This document shows, piece by piece, positions 10,931-23,535 of a stretch of DNA of 64,000 bases. The position numbers and the translations under genes are program-made. Source of the DNA: Posidonia oceanica (taxonomy: Eukaryota; Streptophyta; Magnoliopsida; Alismatales; Posidoniaceae); the NCBI GenBank assembly GCA_037176725.1, contig JAZBRS010000049.1:11860001-11924000 (forward strand), in the 5' to 3' direction. Every line of letters begins with the position of its first letter. Positions within the stretch are counted from its first letter, which is position 1. A model generated the notes under the pieces. The model was not told the origin of the DNA and ran no database searches. It saw only the letters and a program-made list of their open reading frames with translations.

Positions 10931-13198
10931 ATGGCTCCTCCTAGGACTCGTCCTCTTACTTTTCATCGCAGCCCTGTTCTCACTCACTCTCGGTCAGCTA
11001 TGGCCCAGTTTGTCGATGAGTCCCAGTTTTCTATTGTCTCAGAGGGGATTTCCACTTCGGTCCCTCCGACTCTCGCTTTGACTCCCTCTGTGCCCCTTGT
11101 GACACTAGGGTTTCACCCTCTAGTGCCTGGGGCACCCTAGTATGCTGCGGGGCATTGGCAGACCTACGCTCCTCTGGATCTGATCACCGAGTCCATCTTG
11201 ATGATAGACACTCGTGCTCCGGAGGCGCCTCTGACCCCTTTATCCCAGGGCTATGTCGCTCTTGACACCCTTTCCGTTGCGGCGACCTTTGCTGTAGGAT
11301 CCCTATCTCCTGGACAGTCTGTGTCCTTACCTTTTGGATCTGGTCCCCCGCCGGTACTGCACTTCAGCGTTCCCACTGACGGGTCACCTGACGTGCAGTA
11401 TCAGCACCTGATGGAGACTACTTAGAGACTGTAGGGCATGGCTCTATCTGTTCGCCCCTCTTTCATTCCTGCTGCTCCTGAGGTTCCCCTGCATCCTGCT
11501 CCTGCATTTCAGGCTTTCCCCACTGCACTCCAGCCTAGACCATCGCCCCAGCTACTCACTGCTCCAACGATGGGGGCGTAGTTTCTGCCTCTTGCATTAC
11601 CACCACTCACTGCACAGCATATCACTCTGCCACCTGGTGGCTAGTCCTTCGAGCTGGTTGGAGCACAGTACCCCACAGCCTCGCTGCTCGACACCGCGCC
11701 TGCACAACCACTGTTGCTCCAGTACTCTGCACCACCCACTGCACAACATTCTAGCTATCCTTACCCCTTGCATCAGGTTCAGACCCCCGCATGCATCCCA
11801 TCATACACCGCACCCACGCACGGATACGCCGGCCATCACGTCGCATCACCAGGCGATGCGATGGTGGATCCAGAGGAGCACCTCGTTGCGACCTAGTCGG
11901 CGTATGTGGTCCCTGCCCCTGCTGCCCCATCACCTTCAGCAACCAATCCTGACCCCATCAATAGTAGGGTGGACGTCTTGGAGAAGGCACTACGTTTAGT
12001 GCAGGGTACTGATCACCGCTCCTACCAATTCCGGAACCTCTGTTACTTTCCAAAGGCGGTGCTCCCACCGAAATTCCGTATCCTGGATTTTGATAAGTAC
12101 AATGATAGGGGCTGCCCCATTGCCCATCTGAAGGTGTACTGCGGAGATCTTGCTCAACTCTAGGCTGACAAGAGGTTGCTGATCCGCTTGTTTCAGAAAA
12201 GTCTGACCGGCCCGGCCCTCAAGTGGTTCACCTCGCTTGACATGACAGCCATTAAGACTTGGAATGACCTTAGCCAGGCGTTCTTGGAGCAGTACTCCTT
12301 CAACCTCGACCTGGTCCCAAAGCGCGCGGACCTAGTCGCAACCAAGTAGAATCCCAGCGAGCCGTTCGGGGAGTACGTCGGTCGTTGGTGCGTCCTTGCC
12401 TCACAGGTTTGAGATAGACCCTCTGACAAGGAGTCTATCGAGATCATTATCAAAGGCGCGCAGCCATCTACTGGGGCTCTTCTTAGCATCCAACCTGTCA
12501 CAACCTTTGCAGCATTGATTCGGGCTGGTGCTCGCATAGACAGTTCATTGCGTAGTGGCAACTTCCCCGCACTCTCTGCGTTCGCCAAGCAGGCCGCCGC
12601 CAGCAACAACAGCAGCAGTAGCACTAGCACCATCAACAACAGCAGCGATAGCAGTAGCAGCTGCCCTAAGAAGAAGGATTCTCTGAAGACCGCTATTGCA
12701 TACGTCGACTCCCCTGCTGCGCCTGTTCATCTGGCATCTCGACCTACCCTGGCTCAGATAGTGTATGCACCAGCACCTAGGGCACCCCCCACTCCACAAA
12801 TCACAACCACCACCTGACCGGTCTATCCTGCCGCATCGGTCCGGCAAGGACAATACCAAGGGCAGAGACGGCCTCTCTCAAGTCAGCAGAAGTTCGCCCC
12901 ATTGGCCGAACCGCTGAGTGCCGTCCTCCCCAAGGTTACGTTGCTCCTGAGCTTCCCGGAGATTCGCCCACTACCAAACCCACTTCCGCATTGGCACAAA
13001 GCGAATCTCTTCTGCAACTTCCATCGAACCATCGGGCACTCGACGGATAGTTGTTTCACTTTCTGGAACGCCATTCAGGACCTGATCGAGTTGGAGACGA
13101 TTGTGATCGACACACACGAGGCATCGACTTCTACACCTCCACTAGCATCTGCACCTGCATTAGGATTAGCATCTCCCCATTCTAGCATTGTCCGCTAA
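10931..13198 (+). pseudogene. Gag of element B
   Basis: A Pro/Ala-rich amino region is followed by the gag core with KFRILDFDKYNDRGCPIAHL, then LTGPALKWFTSL, and a CX2HX4HX4C knuckle (CNFHRTIGHSTDSC) near 13015. The knuckle type matches element A. At least eight TAG codons (for example 11138, 11579, 11641, 11894, 12161, 12346) and TGA codons near 12409 and 12817 break it. The region around 12600-12650 encodes a poly-Asn/Ser tract from an AGC-type microsatellite. Confidence 0.75.
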
Positions 13199-13678
13199 CC
13201 TCTGCCGGAGCATTCTAATCTGGGAGGCACGGGAACCTCGGGAATCCACTCTCTCTTCCCCTCTAGGCCTGCCACATCTGTGGTAGACCCCTTTGAGCTC
13301 ATCCATGACATCTCTAAGCCCTTTCCCTTCTCCATTTACCGTGCGGCAGTTGCCGGCTCTAAGTCGAGAATTCATATGATCCGACCGTGCGCTAGCCTGG
13401 AGCGCTCTACCGCGCTGCCCACCCTGCATCCTTAGGCTCAAGCCCCTATTCACCATTTAGGTAGGCCCCAGCTAGGATCCCCTGTCCACCTCCTAGGTAG
13501 GCCTCAGCCAGGATCCCCTGTCCACCTCCTAAGTAGACCTCAGCCAGCACTCGCTTTGCCTTCCCAGCAGCATTATCCATCTCCCCATCATCCAACAAAC
13601 ACCCCTACCACCAAAAAGAGCCAACCCAAGGCTAATGTCACCTCCCAGCTAAAGAAGGTTAGGGCAGACATTTCCATT

Positions 13679-14470
13679 TAGGACCTCATACACACATCCA
13701 CTGAACACCGTGAGGCTTTTCTCCGCGTGTTCCAAGCCGCCTATGTGTCCCAAACCATTGAGCCTGCAACCCTGGAGAGCATGGTAGGAATGATCGTGGA
13801 GCCCTAGATCATCTCTTTTATGAGTGATGAGCTGCCTCCGGCGGGGATTAATCACAACCAACCCCTATTTGTCACGGTGCAATTCAAAAACTTCCACATT
13901 CCCCTTTCACTGGTTGATAATGGTTCAGGCCTTAACGTCTGTCCCTTGCGTACAGCAACAAAGCTCGTATTCAAAGCCGAGGATATCACCCCAGCTATAA
14001 AGGGAATGACAGCTTTTGACAACACCCACCATGACTCTTTAGGGATCCTGATTATTCCCCTCACCATTGGCCCGGTCGTATTCGATGTGGAATTCTACAT
14101 CGTCGACTTGGAGCCCAATTTCAATCTCTTGCTTGGACGCCCTTGGCTGCACAAGCTTCAGGTCATCCCCTCGACCCTCCATTGCATGATCAAGTTCTGC
14201 TGGGGCGATGATCTCATCGTTGTCATGGCGGAAAACTTTGAGAAGGAGCGGATCGAGGCGGTTTCGTCCATCTCTTCACAGACTGTCCCATTTGACCTTG
14301 AGCTTTCAAATGCTTTATACTGCGTTAATCAGTCTGAGCCGATTAACTTTATCCCTGATCTTGAATGTGTCAACTCCTTGGCCATTCACAACAACCCTTT
14401 CTGGATGGTCGAAAACGTCTGTCACAGGTGGGGTTACATCAAGGGAACGCTGCTCGAGCAATACGACTAG
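13679..14470 (+). pseudogene. Protease of element B
   Basis: The segment preceding the domain (DLIHTSTEHREAFLRVFQAA) matches the segment before protease 2 of element A. The active-site position reads LVDNGSGLNVCPL, the DNG variant common in this plant group. NLLLGRPWLHKL near 14130 is the conserved carboxyl motif. TAG codons at about 13679 and 13806 interrupt it and TAG ends it at 14468-14470. Only one protease is present here, unlike element A. Confidence 0.8.
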
Positions 14471-15960
14471 GGGATCGCTGAGCCGATCGTGGCAGAGGAG
14501 CGAAGAGAATCTGAGGGTCTCGGATATGACCCATAGTCCAGTGAAGATAGACACATGCAGCCAAAGAATCGGAGGATGACCATCCCTCGGGACCTCACTA
14601 ACTTCACCAGTGCAGGTACCCTTGGTTCGAGCAGCGGTCAAGCTGCAGTGCAACAAGAGCCGTGCCAGAGCTCCCCGCTGCCGACGGAAGAGTGGGTCTG
14701 CATTGAGGACTACTACTCAGATGAGAAGCAGTCTGGCACAGTGGGGGCAGCCTAGACCAGCAGTGAGGTCCAGCTCAACGCAGTAGCATCTCGGTCAGTT
14801 TGTCTGGCCCTCCCCTCCACAGATACAACAGTAGAATTAGCAAGCCCTGAGGCAGGATTGATAGTCTCTCTCCTTTCTGCAGTTTCACTAGCATCACCGA
14901 CAACCACAGTAGCAGCTCCGGAGTCAGGAGCACATCCTCAGGCACTGTTAGCCAATCTACCCGCAACCGCAGTCGCATCAGCACAGCTGTCACCTTTTCT
15001 GATGGGTCAGTCAATCAATTTAGCCAGCATCGCGACTCAGCCCACTTCAACAGCCGCATCACCAGCAACGCAGGTGGCTCCATCAGTCATACAGCCTCCT
15101 GCCTCAGGACATCAAGCCTCGTGGTGGGCCTCCTGCCTAGTCTCCGGTCCTCTAGAGGAGGACTTCTGCCTCCCCTCCAACTACAGCAGTGACCTTGGCA
15201 GCACACCCACCAGCGATACCATTGACCAACGTGCTCGAATCCTTGACCACCAGGGCACCGCAGTCAGCCGTGCCCAAAGGCCAGCCAGACAACCAGGCAG
15301 TGCAGCCAACAGCAGAGCAAGTGCCCCATGTAGCGGTACATTTAGCTGTCGGGCCAGAACTAGAGGCCACCGGTGCCTACTACGTCGACTCACCCTCGGA
15401 TGAGGAAGCAGGAGCAGCTGTAGAGGCTCGGGTTGACTCGATGATGGGAGACTTGGAGCTACTGTTCCAAGAACAACTTGTGTCACTGGCAGAGGACCTC
15501 GCGGAGTATCAAGCGGTGAGGAAGGGGAAAGCAGTGGCTATGGACCCCTCCCCGTAGGAAGAGCATGCCTTTATCATGGTCTTAGAAGAAGATTCAGCAG
15601 CAGCGGCCCCCACTAGACCAGATGATCTAATCACTCTGCAGCCACAAGGTGGGTCTAGATGGTTTGTGCAGCACATGCCCCGCTTAGGCAGTGCAGCAAG
15701 CGGCAGTACATAGATCGACCGCCAGTCCGATATACTCCTCGCAAGTACACCAGAAAATGCGGAGGAGGAAGCATCAGCAGCACAGATAGCAGCAGAGTCG
15801 GCAGCACCAACAGTGCCAGCAGTAGCAGAGCAGGCATAGCAGATTGCCAGAGCAGAGGTCGCGCACCAAGGATATATAAACACTCGGGTGAGTGTGACCA
15901 TCCTGAAGCATCACCAAGGCCAAGAAGCAGAACATATACACTCCTTCGATATAACAGACC
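14471..15960 (+). pseudogene. Protease-RT linker of element B
   Basis: The frame stays readable but is low-complexity: Ala/Ser/Pro/Gln/Thr-rich with no domain. The frame changes from the one used by protease to the one used by RT near 15180. TAG codons occur near 14534, 14755, 15558, 15712 and 15837. The linker ends in an acidic segment leading into RT, similar to element A. Confidence 0.5.
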
Positions 15961-17128
15961 CCACCTTTGAGAAGGAGATCCTCTCGGAACTCATTGCATA
16001 CAGAGAGGAGGATGAAATAGACGAAGATGAGAATGATGAACCATCGCCTGAGTTCCAGCCCTACGACGACGATCCAGAAGGCCCCAACCTCCATGTTGAA
16101 GAGGCGACGGAGGTTGTCAACATCGGCACAGCCAAAGAAGCCAGAGAGGTCCGTATCAATGCCCAACTGTCGTCGCAGGCTTCAGCAGAGTTCATAGTAT
16201 TCTTGAAAGAGTATGCAGATGTCTTCGCCTGGAGCTATGAAGACATGGTCGGCCTCGACATCGAAATAGTAGTGCACAACCTACCCTTGAATCTAGACAC
16301 CAAGCCAGTAAAGCACAAGCTAAGAAGATGGCGACCGTAGTGGCTGCTCAAGATCAAAGAAGAGATCATGAAGAAGCACAATGTCAGTTTTCTGAAGGTC
16401 ATTCTTTACCCTGAATGGCTTGCAAATGTTGTGCCAGTGCCCAAGAAAGACGGTCAAGTCTACATGTGCATCGACTATAGAGACCTAAACAAGGCAAGTC
16501 CCAAGGACGATTTCCCATTACCACACATTGACGTCCTAGTCGACAACACTGCAAAGCACAAAATGCTCTCCTTTATGGATGACTTCTCCAGCTATAACCA
16601 AATCAAATTGGCAGAAGAAGACATGGAGAAAACATCCTTTATCACCCCCTAGGGAGTCTTCTGCTACCAAGTTATGCCATTTGGGCTCAAGAACGCTGGC
16701 GTAACTTATCAGAGGGCAATGACAGCACTGTTCCACGACCTCATGCATGAAGAAGTTGAGGTTTACATGGATGACATGATTGCCAAGTCTAAAGAGCTCA
16801 AGGATCACCTTGCTTGTCTGAAGTACAAACTGTGACTTAACCCTAGCAAATGCGTATTCGGGGTGTCGTCCGGTATTGTCAGCCAGAGGGGGATTGAGGT
16901 GGACCCAAGCAAGGCAAAAGCCATCATGGAGATGCCACCCCCAGGACTGAAAAGGAGGTCTGAGGCCTGCTAGGGTGATTACAGTATATCAGTCGGTTCA
17001 TTGCACAGCTCACACCCATCTGCGAATCGATCTTCAAGCTCCTGAGGAAGAATGCACAGATCAACTGGAGTGAGGAGTGCCAGGCTACATTTGACAAGAT
17101 CAAGCAGCTACTGATCAAGTCTCCTGTT
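15961..17128 (+). pseudogene. Reverse transcriptase of element B
   Basis: An acidic lead-in (EEDEIDEDENDE) is followed by KHKLRRWRP, VPKKDGQVYMCIDYRDLNKASPKDDFPLP, SFMDDFSSYNQIKLAE and the catalytic box YMDD near 16770. Stops are TAG at 16338-16340 and 16650-16652 and TGA near 16833. Two small in-frame deletions shorten the region between YMDD and the thumb, and a one-base deletion near 16935 changes the frame. The element can no longer encode a working RT. Confidence 0.85.
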
Positions 17129-17626
17129 TTGGTTCCTCCCACACCATGGAGACCTCTTCTTCTCTACCTTTCTACCACGCAGCATTCCATGGACGCCGTC
17201 TTGAGCCAACATGATAAATCGGGTAGAAAGGAGTGCACCATCTATTACCTGAGTAAGAAATTCAATGATTGCGAAGCTAGGTATAGCACTATAGAGAAGA
17301 CATGCCTATCTCTTGTCTAGGCCGCACAGAAACTGAGGCACTACATGATGGCGTACCCAGTTCAACTCTTATGCCGGCATGACTCCATCAAGTTCCTCTT
17401 CCAAAAGCCAACCATGGCGGGCAGATGTGTCAAGTGGCAGGTGTTGTTGTCTCAGTACGACATCACCTTCGTCACGCAGAGATCCATGAAGGGTCAAGCC
17501 ATGGCAGATCATCTTGCTGACTTTCCCTTGCTTGAGTACCAGCCTCTCCAGACGCAGTTCCCGAACGGGGACATCCTTTTTGCAATGGAGGACTCTAATG
17601 AGAAGGACCCTGAAGACCAAGAGTAG
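17129..17626 (+). pseudogene. RNase H of element B
   Basis: The domain begins with LLLYLSTTQHSMDAVLSQHD, which has Ser where the first catalytic Asp is normal in this family, then CTIYYLSKKFNDCEARYSTIEKTCLSLV, and ends with KGQAMADHLADFP. A TAG at 17318-17320 falls in the SLVWAAQ region. The frame is shared with the downstream integrase. Confidence 0.75.
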
Positions 17627-18180
17627 TGGCAGTTGTACTTCGATGGTGCTGTCAACAAGAAGGGTCGAGGCGTAGGCGCAGTGCTGACAACGTTGTAGGG
17701 ATAGATGATCCCCTTTGCAAGAAAGCTGACCTTCAAATGCACCAACAACGAAGCAGAGTATGAAGCATGCATCCTGGGATTGAAGGTCGCACTCGAGCAG
17801 GAGGTGCAGAAGCTGCATGTGCACGGTGATGCCATACTAGTGATCTCTCAAGTGAATGCCGACTAGAAGACAAAAGATCCAAAGCTTGTGCCATATCACG
17901 AACACCTGCTGAAGCTGATAGAAGAATTTGCAAGCATCCGCTTCACGTACATGAACAGGGCAAGGAACGCATATGCAGATGCATTGGCAACCTTGGCGTC
18001 CTGGCTCAGCATACCTAAAGACCGTGCAGTGGATGTATCAGTTACCCGCATGGAGCAGCCTGCGCACTGCATGAGCATAGAAGTGGCAGAGCCAGTAGAA
18101 GAACAGCCATGGTACCATGACATCAAGGCCTTCCTGGAATCTAGCAGCCACCTGCCTGGCACCTCAGTAGCAAATAGAAG
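17627..18180 (+). pseudogene. Second RNase H of element B
   Basis: WQLYFDGAVNKKGRG starts the domain, then CTNNEAEYEACILGLKVALEQ, DAILVISQVN and NRARNAYADALATLAS, which give the acidic positions of the archaeal-type RNase H. TAG codons lie at about 17624, 17695, 17701 and 17864. This extra domain confirms the Tat lineage. Confidence 0.75.
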
Positions 18181-19351
18181 AACTTTGGCACATATGGCGT
18201 CGAAGTATGTGTTAGGAGCATGGCAGTTATATAGAACATCATACAATTAGATGCTCCTACGCTGCCTAAACAAGTCGAAGGCTGACACGCTGATGCTTCA
18301 AGTACATGTAGGGACCTGCGGCCTGCATATGAACGACGTCCTCCTGGTCAAGAAGATTATGCTCCAAGGCTACTTCTGGTCAACCATGGAAGCAAACTGC
18401 TACCAGTTTGTGCGTAAATGCCATAACTGCCAGATACATGGTAACTTTATTCGTGCTCCCCCACAACAGCTACACAACATGTCATCGCCATGGCCCTTCT
18501 CCACCTAGGGGATTGATGTCATCCGCGCTATACATCCTGTTGCTTCGAATGGTCATCGCTTCATTCTAGTGGCGATCGACTACTTCACTAAGTGGGTGGA
18601 AGCAGCCTCCTACAGGGCTGTCACAGCCGCGGCGACAAAGAAATTCATTAGAAATAACATCGTCGCCCGATATGGGGTCCCACACTCTCTCATCTCTGAT
18701 AACGGCACAAACTTCATCGCCAAGAGGATCGAGGAGTACCTGCACAACCTCAAGATCAAGCATCACAGGTCCTCACGCTATCGGCCGCAGATGAACGGAG
18801 TAGTGGAGTCTGCCAACAAGAATATTGTGAAGATCATAAAAAGATGGCAGAAACCCACAAGGACTAGCATAGCAAGCTTCCGTACGCACTCTGGGCGTAC
18901 AAGACATCAATTCGGACCTCGATGGGAGCCACCCCATACTCACTGGTGTACGGCATGGAGGCGGTGCAGCCCGTCGAAGTAGAGATCCCCTCACTGCGGA
19001 TCCTACAATAAGTTGAGCTGGAGGAGGCAAAATGGGTCGAAGACCGCTACATCCAACTGAACCTGATTGACGAGCACCGACTGCAAGCTATGCACAATGC
19101 TCAGTGTTACCAGAAGCCGATGGCTAGAGCATACCTGAAGAAAGTTCAGCCTAGAAGCTTCCAGCCAGGGGATCTCGTTCTACGAGCCATTCACCTACCT
19201 GACGGTCGAGGCAAATTCCGACCCAACTGGCACGGCCCCTTTTGTGGTTAAGCAAACATTCTCGAGCGGCGTAGCAGTTCTTGAGGACATGGACCAGGTC
19301 GGACAGTCAAAGCCAGTTAACTCGTGCTACATCAAGAAATACTATCGGTAG
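18181..19351 (+). pseudogene. Integrase of element B
   Basis: The HHCC zinc-binding region has HVGTCGLH and RKCHNCQIHGN (18300-18440). The catalytic triad is visible as D in AIDYFTKWVEA, D in ISDNGTNF and E in MNGVVESANKNI (18560-18830). Frame changes near 18870 and 19243 separate the remaining carboxyl part, which still reads through VEDRYIQLNLIDEHR, GDLVLRAIHLPDGRGKF and ends NSCYIKKYYR at a TAG (19349-19351). TAG codons also lie near 18250 and 18506. The protein would insert element cDNA into chromosomes. Confidence 0.85.
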
Positions 19352-20490
19352 CTTGGGGCGACCCTCGCTTTACAAATCCTGTCTTCTCTATCCTATCTCT
19401 TGCATTTTCACCCCTGTACATCTTCATGCATCTCTCCCAATCCTATCTCTTGCATTTTCACCATTATACATCTCCATGCATTTCTCCCTTTTCGAGCATA
19501 TCTCGTTCAAAAATAAAAAAAAATCAATCTTGCATTACAATCATAGCCCGATGATGAAATCGAAAGTGCTTGCCTACTCTGGAAGGAGTCTACCCTACCT
19601 CACCTGACACGACTTAGACGTTCTAGCTAGTGAGGGAGCCACCACTCAGTGAGTACAGGCGAAATGCCCAAACCCCCTAGGACTTACACCTCTAAAGGGA
19701 GATAAAATACTAGGGTGTAAGCAAGAGTGTGAGCTAGAAAAGAACACATGTCTAAGCATGGGCGCAAAAGAAAAAAGAATAGAAGGTGAAGACAGAAATC
19801 GGCCCTAGAGATAGAGGTGTGTAGTACAACCCTATCCCCCTAAATTGCCTTGGAAAGAATTCAAAATTCACACTTGGGAATCTACAAGCCCTACAAGGCC
19901 TAGTCCCCTTGTCTCAAAACCAGGCACCCATTACCTCTAAGTCAGGGACAGCAGACACCTGCGAGCCAAAAAAAAAAGGGGGACAAAAGTCAACCTTAGA
20001 AATAAAGGCAAGCAGCATGATCCCGCCCCTTTTACTTATCTTAGAAAGGAACTAAGGTTTGTGCCTGGGAAATACACAAATCCCGTGAGGCCTAGCCACC
20101 CTTGTCTAGCAAGCAGCTCCCAAGCCTCAAACTAGGTGCCCATTACCTCTAAGCAAGGGATAAGGGAAACCTACACACCTACGTGGGAGCAAAAGAAACA
20201 TGAAAAATGAAAAGACTAGGTGTAGGTCCTTGAGAGTTTAGCATGGAGCTTGTCCTCACTACACCACCACCCAAGCACCACCAACACCCTTTCCGGAGTG
20301 CCACCGACAAGTTAGGAATCTGAGTAGAGTCTAGTGAGTCAGGGACCACTCTCTTCCTCTACAGCAGGCGCTAAGCAATCCATATGCTGAGGGCAACGCA
20401 TATCAATAATAAATCATGCATATATCTGCATCACCAATCATTCCTTTTCTTCTATCATTCCGCTCTGCAAGACTTGCCTTAGCACTGAGA
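19352..20490 (+). repeat. Post-integrase region of element B with a degenerate ~235-bp duplication
   Basis: No gene is seen. Around 19780-20170 two diverged copies follow each other: each has an 'aggcctag...cccttgtct' block, a 'ggtgcccattacctctaag' type block and an A/G-rich end. Near 19375-19480 there is also a short duplicated 'tcctatctcttgcattttcacc' unit. Confidence 0.5.
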
Positions 20491-20494
20491 CAAT

Positions 20495-20655
20495 ACTCCT
20501 ACCGAGCACATGTTGACCTCCTTCGAGCTATGCTAGTCCAGAGCTCCTACCAAGCACATGTTGACCTCCTTCGAGCTACGCTGGTCCAGAGCTCCTACCG
20601 AGCATATGTTGACCTCCTTCGAGCTACGCTGATCCAGAGCTCCTACCAGTCCTTT
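20495..20655 (+). repeat. 48-bp tandem repeat, about three copies
   Basis: The unit contains 'catgttgacctccttcgagct' followed by 'gtccagagctcctacc' and repeats every 48 bp with few changes. Because 48 is a multiple of three, the frame stays open (16-residue repeat in 20416-20664). There is no evidence that it is translated. Confidence 0.75.
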
Positions 20656-20867
20656 CTTGTGTAGGTGGAATCCCCCTTGCTTGAATATGCTTAGTCTCTA
20701 CGTTTTGAATGCTAACTGTTGAACATATTGAACTGCCTCACTAGCTTTGAAATCTGCTTCCTTATCAGTCAGTGATTATATGCCTGTATGTGATCTAATG
20801 ATCCACAGCCTTGGTGACAGGTACTGGAAGATTCTGCAACAGCTGCCTGCATTCTCCCTCTTGCGCA

Positions 20868-22127
20868 ATGGGTTTCCCCACTCTAGTGACCCTAATGCAT
20901 TGCTCCAAGGCCCTGCAATAGTGGATTGGCAAGCTCACCGAAGATGACTGCGAGAAGCTGCGCCTATGGGGCATTCCATCCAAACTTCTGAGGGCAGCTG
21001 ATGTTGAAGTGAGCCGACATATTTTGTGCGCCACTACATGGTTTTGGAAACCAGCGCACCACGTCTTCCGCTTCAGCAGAACAGAGCTGACACCCACGCT
21101 GGAGGAAGTACGTAGGATCTGCAGCTTCTCCAAGATCATGGGACCAACTGTTTTCGTAAGGCGCGGCAGACACATCGCAGTCCTGAGCCAGCTGTCTGGG
21201 CTCTCTACTGAAGGCTGCCAGCAAAGACTAATCTGCTCCAGCGGGCTCACACCCATGCTCCGCCTAGGATATTTTGATGAGACTGTGGCAAAGCATGCTG
21301 AACTCGGAGATGAGCTGTGGCTCCGGGGATTTGTCACCTGCTTTCTAGGCGAGCTGATTTTCACTCATGGCCAGATGACAGTGGCAATCCAGATTGCACT
21401 TGCTGTGGTGACCCGGCAGATCGACCTGGCACCAGTCGTCCTGGTAGAGAATTATCGCGGACTGAACCACGTCTCACACCGCTGCCGCCACTTCCATGGC
21501 TGTGGAGCACTCATACAGATTTGGTTGGCCGAACACTTAGAAATGGATATTCTGCACTCCCAGGTGCATGCTTTTGAAACATGCTGCAATAGCAGCCACG
21601 CCAAGACTATCAAGAGCGTCCAGGACAAATACGAGAAGCTGTCAAAGCTAACGGATGATGTAGTAACCTGGCGTATCGTCCCATCCACGGCTGAGCCATT
21701 CACTGTCTTCTTTGGCACCCGTGACATGCGACTTGTTGTGCTGCCAAGATTCGCTGGGGGTGTGGAATACCACCTTATCTGGGTCATGCGGCAATTCGGC
21801 TTCCAATAGGGCGCCTTTATTGATAGCACAGCGCCTAGGCTTCTCCAGATCTATCCTCTCAGTTCAGTTGCTGCTACAACAGAGCTTGCCAACCTAATGC
21901 AGCATGGAGTGCAGTCGGCGGACATCGCGGCTGCAAAAGGCTCAGGGTGCACTCCTGAGTATGTGACGGAGGTGCAGGGACTCTGGCCCATCAACGAGAT
22001 CCCACCTGGCGCCCCCTGTTCCCTAACTCCAGGAGATCAAAGAAGGCCCGAATCAGCTAGGGCATTTGTGCAGTTGCTTGCTTGTTTGGTTTTTGAATCA
22101 TGCTGTATCTTTTTTGGCCTGTCATAG
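20868..22127 (+). pseudogene. Plant-mobile-domain/DUF7745-like ORF in element B
   Basis: Starting at ATG 20868, one frame runs to a TGA at 22125-22127 (about 420 codons), broken only by TAG codons at 20919-20921 and 21807-21809. It contains DCEKLRLWGIPSKLL, HHVFRFSRTELTPTLEEVRRIC and WLRGFVTCFLGELIFTHGQMTVAIQIALAV. The 'F..ELTPTLEE' signature is typical of a large plant family related to the plant mobile domain that is often carried by retroelements. It lies between integrase and the 3' LTR in the same orientation as the element, so it is an extra or captured ORF. Its function is unknown. Both stops sit after CAA or CTG-CAA, so CAG-to-TAG decay is likely. Confidence 0.65.
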
Positions 22128-22446
22128 GCATGTAACCAGGACTCAATCAATACAAAGGTGTTCTGTGCCATCTGCTTGTGTTTCAAGTCTACTCAATGCA
22201 TATATGTTCTTACCAATCATGCCTTAGGGCCTTTGGCCAGGCTTGCTGCCAAAATGCTGCAAGAAAGTCCTCTGCAATCAATCCAGTTGCCAGAATTTCT
22301 GCAGACCCATGCCGTCAAAACAAGCAGGACCGCCAAGCACCCTCGCCCGGATCTTCCTCCAGGCTGGTACCCCTAAGTACTCGTTTGGCAAACACATCAG
22401 TTTTGTCTCCATCCTTCATTTTTTATGCCAAGGGTGCTTCGACTGT

Positions 22447-22473
22447 CCCTTGGTATCATCCTGATACCAGGGG
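22447..22473 (+). other. Conserved 11-bp-stem hairpin, copy 1
   Basis: CCCTTGGTATC (22447-22457) pairs with GATACCAGGGG (22463-22473), with one T-G wobble. Element C has the same hairpin at 31949-31978 with a perfect stem and a longer loop. Confidence 0.6.
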
Positions 22474-22548
22474 CATCTTTTTTGACTACCTTGTGGTATC
22501 ACTCCCCCATCTTTCTCCTGTTGATATACCTGGATGTCACGGGTTCAT

Positions 22549-23535
22549 CTACAATTGCAATCTCCGACTGATGCTCTGAAACCATCATCTCTGGCCGATA
22601 AGTCCGATATCTTATCATCTGCACTTGCAACTTCCGGCTAATGCCCCGAAACCATCATCTCTGGCCAATAAGTCTGATATCTTATCATCTGCACTTGCAA
22701 CTTCCAGCTAATGCCCCGAAACCATCCTCTCTAGCCGATAAGTCCAATATCTTATCATCTACAATTGCAACTTCCGGCTGATGTCCAGTAACCATCATCT
22801 CTGGCCGATAAGTCCGATATCTTAGCATCTGCAATTGCAACTTCCGGCTGATGTCCAGTAACCATCCTCTCTAGCCGATAAGTCCGATATCTTATCATCT
22901 GCAATGGCAACTTCCGGCTGATGTCCAGTAACCATCCCCTCTGGCCGATAAGTCTGATATCTTATCATCTGCAATTGCAACTTCCGGTAATGCCCCAAAA
23001 CCATCCTCTTTGGCCGATAAGTCCGATATCTTATCATCTGCAATTGCAACTTCCAACTGATGTCCAGTAACCATCCTCTCTAGCCGATAAGTCCGATATC
23101 TTATCATTGGCAATTGCAACTTCTGGCTGTTGTCCAGTAACCATCCTCACTGGCCGATAAGTCCAATATCTTATCATCTACAATTGCAACTTCTGGCTGA
23201 TGTCTAGTAACCATCCCCTCTGGCCGATAAGTCCGATATCTTATCATCTGCAATTGCAACTTCCGGCTGATGTCCAGTAACCATCCCCTCAGGCCGATAA
23301 GTCCGATATCTTATCATCTACAATTGCAACTTCCAGCTAATGCCCCGAAACCATCATCTCTGGCCGATAAGTCCGATATCTTATCATCTGCATTTGCACC
23401 TTCCGGCTAATGCCCCGAAACCATCATCTCTGGCCGATAAGTCCGATATCTTATCATCTGCAGTTGCAACCTCCCGACTGATGATCCAAAACTCATCACT
23501 TCTAGCTGATAAGTCTGAAAACTTATCACTTCCTT
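22549..23535 (+). repeat. 70-bp tandem hairpin array (about 14 copies)
   Basis: Each unit contains GATAAG-(8 nt)-CTTATC, then a 'catctgcaattgcaacttccggctgatg' type segment. The stem recurs almost exactly every 70 bp from about 22598 to 23508; the last copy has loop TCTGAAAA. The array lies between the plant-mobile-like ORF and the polypurine tract. ORFs read through it on the minus strand are artefacts of a repeat unit that keeps frame. Confidence 0.9.

Noticed and set aside
22822..23119. Two minus-strand ORFs with repeating IADDKISDLSA-type peptides
   Set aside because: They are translations of the 70-bp array, present in overlapping frames, without a start context or other coding features.
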